This document shows, in pieces, positions 49,020-56,262 of a DNA stretch of 64,000 bases. The stretch's first letter is position 1; the number at the start of each line of letters is the position of its first letter. The notes beneath the pieces were generated by a model that was given only the letters and a program-made list of their open reading frames with translations, made no database searches and was not told the origin of the DNA. The stretch covers positions 62,001 to 126,000 of the forward strand of contig NZ_NOKT01000019.1 of the NCBI RefSeq assembly GCF_002237655.1. Direction: 5' to 3'. Origin of the DNA: Streptomyces sp. XY006. Its GTDB lineage: Bacteria; Actinomycetota; Actinomycetes; Streptomycetales; Streptomycetaceae. Position numbers and translations under genes: made by a program.

Positions 49020-51602
49020 GTGCCTGGCACAAACCTGACCCGCGAAGAGGCGCAGCAGCGGGCGCAGCTGCTCGCCGTTGACTCGTACGAGATCGAACTC
49101 GACCTCTCCGGCGCGCAGGAGGGCGGCACCTACCGGTCCGTGACCACGGTGCGCTTCGACGTGGACGCCGACAACGGCGCGGAGACGTTCATCGACCTGG
49201 TCGCTCCGGCCGTGCACGAGGTGACGCTGAACGGCGACTCCCTCGACCCGGCCGACGTCTTCGCGGACTCCCGGATCGCCCTGCCCGGCCTGCTCCGGGG
49301 CCGCAACATCCTCCGGGTGGTCGCGGACTGCGCGTACACCAACACCGGCGAGGGCCTGCACCGGTTCGTCGACCCGGTCGACGACCAGGCGTACCTCTAC
49401 ACCCAGTTCGAGGTGCCGGACGCCCGCCGGGTGTTCGCGAGCTTCGAGCAGCCGGACCTCAAGGCGACCTTCCGGTTCACCGTGACGGCGCCGGAGGGCT
49501 GGACCGTCATCTCCAACTCGCCGACCCCCGAGCCCGAGGGCAACGTCTGGGCCTTCGAGCCGACGCCGCGCATCTCGACGTACATCACGGCGCTGATCGC
49601 CGGTCCGTACCACTCGGTGCACAGCGTGTACGAGAAGGACGGGCAGAGCGTGCCCCTGGGCATCTACTGCCGTCCCTCGCTGGCCGAGTACCTCGACTCG
49701 GACGCGATCTTCGAGGTCACCCGGCAGGGCTTCGACTGGTTCCAGGAGAAGTTCGACTACGCCTACCCGTTCGAGAAGTACGACCAGCTGTTCGTGCCGG
49801 AGTTCAACGCGGGCGCGATGGAGAACGCGGGCGCGGTGACCATCCGCGACCAGTACGTCTTCCGCTCGAAGGTGACGGACGCGGCGTACGAGGTGCGGGC
49901 CGAGACCATCCTGCACGAGCTGGCCCACATGTGGTTCGGCGACCTCGTGACCATGGAGTGGTGGAACGACCTGTGGCTGAACGAGTCGTTCGCCACCTAC
50001 ACCTCGATCGCCTGCCAGGCCGCCGCGCCCGGCTCGCGCTGGCCGCACTCGTGGACGACGTTCGCGAACTCGATGAAGACCTGGGCGTACCGGCAGGACC
50101 AGCTGCCCTCGACGCACCCGATCATGGCGGACATCCGCGACCTGGACGACGTGCTCGTCAACTTCGACGGCATCACGTACGCCAAGGGCGCCTCCGTGCT
50201 GAAGCAGCTCGTCGCCTACGTGGGTGAGGACGAGTTCTTCCGGGGCGTGCAGGCGTACTTCAAGGCGCACGCCTTCGGCAACACGCGTCTGTCCGATCTG
50301 CTGGGGGCGCTGGAGGAGACCTCCGGCCGCGATCTGAAGACCTGGTCGAAGAAGTGGCTGGAGACGGCCGGCATCAACGTCCTGCGGCCCGAGATCGAGA
50401 CGGACGCCGACGGCGTGATCACCTCCTTCGCCGTCCGTCAGGAGGCTCCGGCCCTGCCCGCCGGCGCCCAGGGCGAGCCGACGCTGCGCCCGCACCGGAT
50501 CGCCGTCGGCCTGTACGAGCTCGACGACGCCACCGGCAAGCTGGTCCGCGACGAGCGCATCGAGCTGGACGTCGACGGGGAACTGACGGCCGTGCCGCAG
50601 CTGGCCGGCCGCCGCCGCCCGGCCGTGGTCCTGCTCAACGACGACGACCTGTCGTACGCGAAGGTCCGGCTGGACGAGCGGTCCCTGGCCGTGGTCACCG
50701 AGCACCTGGGCGACTTCGAGTCCTCCCTGCCGCGCGCCCTGTGCTGGGCCTCGGCCTGGGACATGACCCGCGACGCCCAGCTCGCGGCCCGCGACTACCT
50801 GTCGCTGGTGCTCTCCGGCATCGGCAAGGAGTCCGACATCGGTGTCGTGCAGTCGCTCCACCGGCAGGTGAAGCTGGCCATCGACCTGTACGCCGACCCG
50901 GGCGCCCGCGAGACGCTGCTGGCCCGCTGGACCGACGCGACGCTGGCGCACCTGCGCTCGGCCGCGCCCGGCAGCGACCACCAGCTGGCGTGGGCCCGGG
51001 CGTTCGCGGCGACCGCCCGCACGCCCGAGCAGCTGGACCTGCTGGACGCGCTGCTGGACGGCTCGCAGACCATCGAGGGCCTGGTCGTGGACACGGAGCT
51101 GCGGTGGGCGTTCGTGCAGCGGCTGGCCGCGGTCGGCCGGTTCGACGAGGCGGAGATCGCGAGCGAGTACGAGCGCGACCGCACGGCGGCCGGTGAGCGG
51201 CACGCCGCCACGGCCCGGGCCGCCCGGCCGACCCCGGAGGCCAAGGCGGAGGCGTGGGCGTCGGTCGTCGACTCCGACAAGCTGCCGAACGCCGTGCAGG
51301 AGGCGGTCATCGGCGGCTTCGTCCAGACCGACCAGCGCGAGCTGCTCGCCCCGTACGCGGACCGGTACTTCGAGGTGGTCAAGGGCATCTGGGAGTCCCG
51401 CTCCCACGAGATGGCCCAGCAGATCGCGGTCGGCCTCTACCCGACCGTGCAGGTCTCGCAGGAGACCCTGGACAAGACAGACGCGTGGCTGGCCTCCGCC
51501 GAGCCGAACGCGGCCCTGCGCCGCCTGGTCTCGGAGTCCCGCGCGGGCGTCGAACGCGCCCTGCGGGCCCAGCGCGCGGACGCGGCGGCGGCCGGGCAGT
51601 AG
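49020..51602 (+). CDS. pepN: Aminopeptidase N (M1 family), paralogue 2
   Basis: 860 aa from GTG 49020 (GAGGAG upstream). GAMENAG, HELAHMWFGDLVTMEWWNDLWLNESFATY (first His at residue 299) and the same C-terminal helical domain as the copy at 35384-37960. It trims peptides in the cytoplasm. The two copies start alike (MPG-NLTREEAQQRA against MPGENLSRDEARERA) and are co-linear over the full length. They differ in the C-terminal half. They are separated by 11 kb of unrelated genes, so this is an old duplication rather than a recent tandem one. Confidence 0.95.
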   Translation: MPGTNLTREEAQQRAQLLAVDSYEIELDLSGAQEGGTYRSVTTVRFDVDADNGAETFIDLVAPAVHEVTLNGDSLDPADVFADSRIALPGLLRGRNILRVVADCAYTNTGEGLHRFVDPVDDQAYLYTQFEVPDARRVFASFEQPDLKATFRFTVTAPEGWTVISNSPTPEPEGNVWAFEPTPRISTYITALIAGPYHSVHSVYEKDGQSVPLGIYCRPSLAEYLDSDAIFEVTRQGFDWFQEKFDYAYPFEKYDQLFVPEFNAGAMENAGAVTIRDQYVFRSKVTDAAYEVRAETILHELAHMWFGDLVTMEWWNDLWLNESFATYTSIACQAAAPGSRWPHSWTTFANSMKTWAYRQDQLPSTHPIMADIRDLDDVLVNFDGITYAKGASVLKQLVAYVGEDEFFRGVQAYFKAHAFGNTRLSDLLGALEETSGRDLKTWSKKWLETAGINVLRPEIETDADGVITSFAVRQEAPALPAGAQGEPTLRPHRIAVGLYELDDATGKLVRDERIELDVDGELTAVPQLAGRRRPAVVLLNDDDLSYAKVRLDERSLAVVTEHLGDFESSLPRALCWASAWDMTRDAQLAARDYLSLVLSGIGKESDIGVVQSLHRQVKLAIDLYADPGARETLLARWTDATLAHLRSAAPGSDHQLAWARAFAATARTPEQLDLLDALLDGSQTIEGLVVDTELRWAFVQRLAAVGRFDEAEIASEYERDRTAAGERHAATARAARPTPEAKAEAWASVVDSDKLPNAVQEAVIGGFVQTDQRELLAPYADRYFEVVKGIWESRSHEMAQQIAVGLYPTVQVSQETLDKTDAWLASAEPNAALRRLVSESRAGVERALRAQRADAAAAGQ

Positions 51603-51629
51603 CGGCTCCGGCTCCACCAGCAGCACCGA

Positions 51630-51663
51630 GAAGGGGCGTCCGGCCTGTGCCGGACGCCCCTTC
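51630..51663. terminator. Terminator after aminopeptidase N 2
   Basis: 15-bp stem GAAGGGGCGTCCGGC / GCCGGACGCCCCTTC, loop CTGT. Convergent with the EamA gene. Confidence 0.8.
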
Positions 51664-51702
51664 GACTGTCGTACGCCACGCCTCACCGGGCGCGCCCCTC
51701 CG

Positions 51703-52656
51703 CTACCGCCGCGCCGCCCCGGCCGCCACGCCCCGGCGTTCCCCCTCGGCCGGGGCGTGGCGGGGCTTCGTTCCGGTGACTCCGCGGGTGCCCGGGCCGC
51801 CCCGCCCGGCGAACTGCCCCGCCACCGTCGCCCCGAGGGCCAGCGCCATGCCCACCAGCTGCACCGGCGTCAGCGCCTGGCCGAGCGCCGCCCAGCCGAC
51901 GACGGCCGCGGTCAGCGGGGAGAGCGGCCCGAGGAAGGTGACCTGCGTGGCGGTCATGCGGCCGATGCCGCGGAACCACAGCCAGTACGCGACCGCTGTG
52001 TTGGCGAGGGCGAGGTAGAGGTAGCCGCCCGCCGCCCGGCCGTCGAGTGCCGGGGGCGCGCCCTCCACCAGGAAGGCGAGCGGCGCGATGAGCAGGCCGC
52101 CCGCGGTCAGCTGCCATCCGGTGAGCGCCAGCGGCCCGACCCCCTCGGGGCGCCCCCACCGCTGGGTGAGGACCGTGCCGGCGGACATGGACACCGTGGC
52201 GGCCAGGGCCGCGAGCAGGCCGAGCGCGTCCAGCGCCCCGGCCGCGCGCAGCACGACGAGGCTCACGCCGAACGCGGCCACGGCCCCGGTGAGCAGCGTG
52301 CGCCGGGTCGGCCGCTGCCCGAGCAGCAGCGCCGAGAGCCCGGCGACGAACAGCGGCCCGGCCGAGCTGACGACCGCCGCCATGCCGCCGGGCAGCCGGT
52401 ACGCGGAGAGGAACAGCAGCGGGAAGAAGGCGCCGATGTTGAGCGCGCCGAGCACCGCCGCCTTCCCCCACCAGGCGCCGCGCGGCAGCGTCCGGGCGAG
52501 GGCGAGCAGGAGCAGCCCGGCGGGCAGGGCGCGCATCAGGCCGGTGAACAGGGGGCGGTCGGCCGGGAGGAACTCGGTGGTGACCGCGTAGGTGGTGCCC
52601 CAGGAGACGGGGGCCAGGGCGGTGAGGGCGATGAGAGCCGGGCGGGAGACGGCCAT
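51703..52656 (-). CDS. EamA/DMT-family transporter
   Basis: 317 aa from ATG 52656. Ten hydrophobic segments in two EamA halves: LAPVSWGTTYAVTTEFLPADRPLFTGLMRALPAGLLLL and TVLTQRWGRPEGVGPLALTGWQLTAGGLLIAPLAF. It exports or imports a small molecule such as an amino acid, drug or metabolite. The divergent MarR gene with palindromes in the shared promoter points to inducible efflux. Arg-rich cytoplasmic tail. Confidence 0.88.
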   Translation of the reverse strand: MAVSRPALIALTALAPVSWGTTYAVTTEFLPADRPLFTGLMRALPAGLLLLALARTLPRGAWWGKAAVLGALNIGAFFPLLFLSAYRLPGGMAAVVSSAGPLFVAGLSALLLGQRPTRRTLLTGAVAAFGVSLVVLRAAGALDALGLLAALAATVSMSAGTVLTQRWGRPEGVGPLALTGWQLTAGGLLIAPLAFLVEGAPPALDGRAAGGYLYLALANTAVAYWLWFRGIGRMTATQVTFLGPLSPLTAAVVGWAALGQALTPVQLVGMALALGATVAGQFAGRGGPGTRGVTGTKPRHAPAEGERRGVAAGAARR

Positions 52657-52683
52657 GGGAGGCACCCTTCGAAGTAGGTCGGC

Positions 52684-52705
52684 GCTAATTAGCTTAGCGC
52701 TAAGC
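52684..52705. promoter_or_regulatory. Overlapping palindromes, probable MarR operator
   Basis: GCTAATTAGC (52684-52693) and GCTTAGCGCTAAGC (52692-52705) are perfect palindromes overlapping by two bases in the MarR/EamA intergenic region, close to the EamA start. AT-rich compared with surroundings, as MarR sites usually are. Confidence 0.65.
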
Positions 52706-52727
52706 AACTTTCCGTCAAGCTACTTTC

Positions 52728-52756
52728 TTGCGGGTGACCGAGAGCGCGCCGATACT
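52728..52756 (+). promoter_or_regulatory. Promoter of the MarR gene (leaderless)
   Basis: TTGCGG (52728-52733), 17-bp spacer, GATACT (52751-52756), then ATG 7 nt later at 52763. No ribosome site. A textbook housekeeping promoter giving a leaderless mRNA. Confidence 0.6.
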
Positions 52757-52762
52757 CGTGCC

Positions 52763-53287
52763 ATGAGCGAACGCCCGGAGCAGCACACGGAGCAGCACAG
52801 GGACCCCGTCGACGCGATCGTCGAGCAGTGGGCGAAGGTCCGGCCCGACCTCGACACCACCGCGATGGAGGTCTTCGGCCGGATCAACCGCATCGCGCAC
52901 GCCATGGGGGAACGGGCCACGAAGGTCTACGCGACGTTCGGGATCTCCCGCGGCGAGTTCGACGTCCTGGCCACCCTGCGCCGCTCCGGTGAGCCCTACA
53001 CGCTCTCGCCCCGGCAGCTGTCGGCGACGCTGATGCTGACCACCGGCGGCATGACGGGACGGCTGGACAAGCTGGAGCGCGCCGGGCTGCTGCGGCGCTC
53101 CCCCGACCCGCACGACCGGCGCGGACTGCACGTGACGCTCACCGACCAGGGCCTCGCGCTGGTCGACGAGGCGGTCGGGGCGGGACTGGCGGTGCAGACG
53201 CGGGCGCTGTCCGCGCTCGACGCCGAACAGGCCGGCCTGCTGGCCGGCCTGCTGCGCGCCCTGCTGACCGGGGCGGACCGCCCCTGA
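52763..53287 (+). CDS. MarR-family transcriptional regulator
   Basis: 174 aa. Winged helix: ISRGEFDVLATLRRSGEPYTLSPRQLSATLMLTTGGMTGRLDKLERAGLLRRSPDPHDRRGLHVTLTDQG. The DPHDRRG wing motif is diagnostic. It should repress its own gene and the divergent EamA transporter and release on binding a small aromatic or similar ligand (inference from arrangement). Confidence 0.92.
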   Translation: MSERPEQHTEQHRDPVDAIVEQWAKVRPDLDTTAMEVFGRINRIAHAMGERATKVYATFGISRGEFDVLATLRRSGEPYTLSPRQLSATLMLTTGGMTGRLDKLERAGLLRRSPDPHDRRGLHVTLTDQGLALVDEAVGAGLAVQTRALSALDAEQAGLLAGLLRALLTGADRP

Positions 53288-53289
53288 CA

Positions 53290-53332
53290 CACCGAGGGCG
53301 CCGTCGCGGTGACCGCGACGGCGCCCTCGGTG
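53290..53332. terminator. Terminator after the MarR gene
   Basis: Near-perfect palindrome CACCGAGGGCGCCGTCGC / GCGACGGCGCCCTCGGTG, followed by AAAAA; on the minus strand this gives a T-run for the opposite gene. Confidence 0.8.
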
Positions 53333-53344
53333 AAAAACCCCTGA

Positions 53345-53632
53345 TCAGGCCTTGACTTCGGTCTTCGCGTCGGCCTTGGTGGTGATGTTGGAGCTCGTCG
53401 GGTCCTTCTTCTTGTGCGACTTGTCGCCGACCATCACCAGTCCGGCGATGACCAGGTACAGCACGATCGGGGCCACGACGAAGAGGCCCAGCGTCTCGAT
53501 GACGCTCAGGCCCGTGCCGGGGTCGTCACCGTCGTCGCGGGTGAGCGCGGAGGCGGGGGACGACATGAGCAGCATCATCAGCGTCGTTCCGGCTGCCAGG
53601 GCGCCGGCGCGCAGGGCGTTCTTCTTGTCCAC
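53345..53632 (-). CDS. Small membrane protein with signal peptide, 95 aa
   Basis: GTG 53632. A signal-like segment (RAGALAAGTTLMMLLMSSPASAL), a short acidic linker (TRDDGDDPGTG), a membrane helix (LGLFVVAPIVLYLVIAGLVMV, about residues 47-67) and a Lys-rich cytoplasmic tail. Two-segment streptomycete protein of unknown role. GATACT lies 8 nt upstream of the start, so the mRNA may be leaderless. It lies 62 bp downstream of malQ on the same strand. Confidence 0.7.
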   Translation of the reverse strand: MDKKNALRAGALAAGTTLMMLLMSSPASALTRDDGDDPGTGLSVIETLGLFVVAPIVLYLVIAGLVMVGDKSHKKKDPTSSNITTKADAKTEVKA

Positions 53633-53694
53633 GGTGTCAAAGTATCCAACGCCCCCCGGGCCCGCGCGCCCGGGGTGCCGTAAGAGACCCCGCC

Positions 53695-55779
53695 TCAGGG
53701 TCCGGCCTCCTTGAGCACCTCCATCAGCGCGTGCAGCCGCGGCGAGGCCGCGAGCTCCTCCAGCGCCACCGGACGGCCCTCGGCGTCCGCGATCGGCAGG
53801 CGCCAGTTCGGGTACTGGTCCCACGTCCCCGGCAGGTTCTGCGGGCGGCGGTCGCCGACCCCGTCCGGGAGCCAGACACCGACCATGCGGGCAGGGGTGC
53901 GCAGCAGGAAGCGGTGGACGGCCTGGATCTCGGCCTCCTCCGAGGAGGTGTCGGCACCGCCGCCGGTGCCGTGCAGCAGGCCGAGCTCGGAGAGCAGCGC
54001 GAGCCACTCGGCCGTGTCGGCGGCGGCCTCGGCGCGCTCCTCGGCCAGCGGACGGGTCAGCAGGCCGAGGCTGTCGCGCAGTTCCACGTGCTCGCCGGTG
54101 AGCCGGGCCGCCGTGGAGGGCAGGTCGTGCGTGGTGGCGGTGGCCAGGCAGTCGGCGCGCCAGCTCTCGGGGGCGAGAGGGCGGCCGTCGCCCTCCCAGT
54201 CCCGCTCGAACCACAGCACGGACGTGCCGAGCACCCCGCGCTCGCGCAGCGCCTCGCGCACCCCGGGCTCGACGGTGCCGAGATCCTCGCCGATCACCGG
54301 CGCTCCGGCCCGGGACGCCTCCAGGACCAGGACGGCGAGCATGGCCTCGGCGTCGTAGCGGACGTAGGTGCCCTCGGTGGGCGGGTGGCCCTGGGGGACC
54401 CACCACAGGCGGAACAGGCCCATGACGTGGTCGATGCGCAGGGCCCCGGCGTAGCGGAACAGGGCGCGCAGCAGGTCGCGGAAGGGCGCGTAGCCGGAGC
54501 CGGCCAGGCGGTCGGGGCGCCAGGGGGGCAGGCCCCAGTCCTGGCCGCGGGCGTTGAAGGCGTCCGGCGGGGCGCCGACCGACATGCCGGCCGCGAAGTA
54601 CTCCTGCTGCGCCCAGGCGTCGGCTCCCGCGGGGTGCACGCCCACGGCCAGGTCGTGGACGATCCCGACCGGCATGCCGGCCTCGCGTCCGGCGCGCTGG
54701 GCGGCGGTGAGCTGGGTGTCGGTGAGCCAGGCGAGCCGGGAGAAGAAGTCGACCCGGTCCAGCAGGCCGTTGCGGGCGCGCGTCGTCTCGGCCGAGCGGG
54801 GGTCGCGCAGGCCACTGGGCCAGCGGTGCCAGTCCGAGCCGTGCACCTCGGCGAGCGCGCACCAGGTGGCGTGGTCCTCCAGGGCCTGGCCCTGCTCGGC
54901 GAGGAAGTCGCAGTAGGCGGCGCGCCTGCCGGGGCCGAGGGGGACCTCGCAGAGCAGTTCGAGCGCCTCCCGCTTGAGCTCCCAGACGGCGTCCCGGTCG
55001 ATGAGCGCCCCCTTGTGCAGCACCGCCTCGCGCAGCCGGGCCGCCTTCTCCCGCAGGTCGCGCAGCCGGTCGGGGTCCTCGACGTGGGCGGCCTCGGGGA
55101 CGTCCTCGATCCGCAGGTGCACCGGGTCGGGGAAGCGGCGTGAGGAGGGGCGGTAGGGGGAGGGATCGGTGGGGGCGCCCGGCACGGCCGCGTGCAACGG
55201 GTTGACCTGGACGAACCCGGCGCCGAGCGACCGCCCGGCCCAGCCGGCCAGTTCGGCCAGGTCGCCGAGGTCGCCCATGCCCCAGGAGCGGCGGGACAGC
55301 AGCGAGTAGAGCTGGACGAGGAGTCCGTACGAGCGGCCGGGCGGAGTGGGCAGGCGCTCCGGCGCGACGATCAGGTGGGCGTGGGCGGTGCGGCCGTCCG
55401 GTGCGGTGACGGTCAGCCGGTGGACGCCGGGCGGGAGCTGTTCGGCCGAGGCGCGGGTCTCGCCCTGCTCGGTCTCGACGCGCAGCCGGGTCCCCTCCGG
55501 CAGGGCGGCCAGGGCGGCCGGCGGGTTCGCTCCCCAGGCGACGACGGTCGGCGGCAGCAGCCGCGCGCCCAGCTCGCGCTCCCGGGCGGCGAGCGCGGCG
55601 CGGACGGCGCCGGGCGTGCTCGCGTCCACGCCGAGAGCGGCCAGGGCGAGGGTGACCGCGGTGGCCGAAGCCGCGACCGTGCGGTCCGGGGAGGGGCTGT
55701 AGGAAGGGGCGACGCCGTGCAGGACGGCGAGGCGGGACAGGTCCTCGGAGAGCGGTTCGGCCGGCCGGGGAGCGGTCAT
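53695..55779 (-). CDS. malQ: 4-alpha-glucanotransferase (amylomaltase, GH77)
   Basis: 694 aa from ATG 55779. An N-terminal extension domain (about 1-150) typical of bacterial MalQ is followed by the GH77 barrel: GDLGDLAELAGWAGRSLGAGFVQVNPLHA, ALRIDHVMGLFRLWW (nucleophile Asp), VIGEDLGTVEPGVREAL (acid/base Glu region) and TTHDLPSTAARLTG. It transfers glucan segments in maltodextrin and glycogen metabolism. Start codon touches the stop of the upstream 86-aa gene, so the two are translationally linked. Confidence 0.95.
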   Translation of the reverse strand: MTAPRPAEPLSEDLSRLAVLHGVAPSYSPSPDRTVAASATAVTLALAALGVDASTPGAVRAALAARERELGARLLPPTVVAWGANPPAALAALPEGTRLRVETEQGETRASAEQLPPGVHRLTVTAPDGRTAHAHLIVAPERLPTPPGRSYGLLVQLYSLLSRRSWGMGDLGDLAELAGWAGRSLGAGFVQVNPLHAAVPGAPTDPSPYRPSSRRFPDPVHLRIEDVPEAAHVEDPDRLRDLREKAARLREAVLHKGALIDRDAVWELKREALELLCEVPLGPGRRAAYCDFLAEQGQALEDHATWCALAEVHGSDWHRWPSGLRDPRSAETTRARNGLLDRVDFFSRLAWLTDTQLTAAQRAGREAGMPVGIVHDLAVGVHPAGADAWAQQEYFAAGMSVGAPPDAFNARGQDWGLPPWRPDRLAGSGYAPFRDLLRALFRYAGALRIDHVMGLFRLWWVPQGHPPTEGTYVRYDAEAMLAVLVLEASRAGAPVIGEDLGTVEPGVREALRERGVLGTSVLWFERDWEGDGRPLAPESWRADCLATATTHDLPSTAARLTGEHVELRDSLGLLTRPLAEERAEAAADTAEWLALLSELGLLHGTGGGADTSSEEAEIQAVHRFLLRTPARMVGVWLPDGVGDRRPQNLPGTWDQYPNWRLPIADAEGRPVALEELAASPRLHALMEVLKEAGP

Positions 55780-56040
55780 CTAGAGCCTCGAGTGGTCCGG
55801 GACGAAGGCGGGGGGCTCGCTGGTCAGGGGGGCGGCCTCGGCGAGCGGCGGCTCGCTGGTGAGGGGCTCGGCGTCGGGCAGCGGGGGCTCGCTGGTCAGC
55901 GGCGGCTCGGTGCAGGCGCTCTCGGAGCTGAAGACGCAGTACTGCGGGTCGTGGTGGCGGGGCGCGTCGGGTTCGGCGGACGGGTCGTCCGCCACGGGTT
56001 TGGACGGGGCCGGGAGCGGAAGGAACGTCATCGCAGCCAC
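55780..56040 (-). CDS. Small Pro/Glu-rich protein with LTSEPP repeats, 86 aa
   Basis: GTG 56040 has a perfect AAGGAGG five bases upstream, strong support for translation. The protein is low-complexity and probably disordered, with LTSEPP three times at about residues 48-77 (PPLTSEPPLPDAEP, LTSEPPLAEAAP, LTSEPP) and only two Cys (QYCVFSSESACTEPP). Its TAG directly abuts the malQ ATG. No family recognised. It may be a structural or regulatory leader for malQ. Confidence 0.65.
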   Translation of the reverse strand: MAAMTFLPLPAPSKPVADDPSAEPDAPRHHDPQYCVFSSESACTEPPLTSEPPLPDAEPLTSEPPLAEAAPLTSEPPAFVPDHSRL

Positions 56041-56262
56041 GGGGGCCTCCTTTTCGGGTACGGCTTGCGGGTTATCGCAGCCCTACCCAGTCGGCGCGCG
56101 GGCAGACGCCCTGCGCCGCACATCGTGCTCCTGCTCACATTCCGCTCCCCTCCACTCCTTCCATATTCCGGCAAAAGCCGTCACATCGGCCACTCTCGTT
56201 GACACCCTCGGCGGGCGGGTGGTGGGCTCGTTCCGCCGGTCGAACACACCTGGAGGGGGCCT

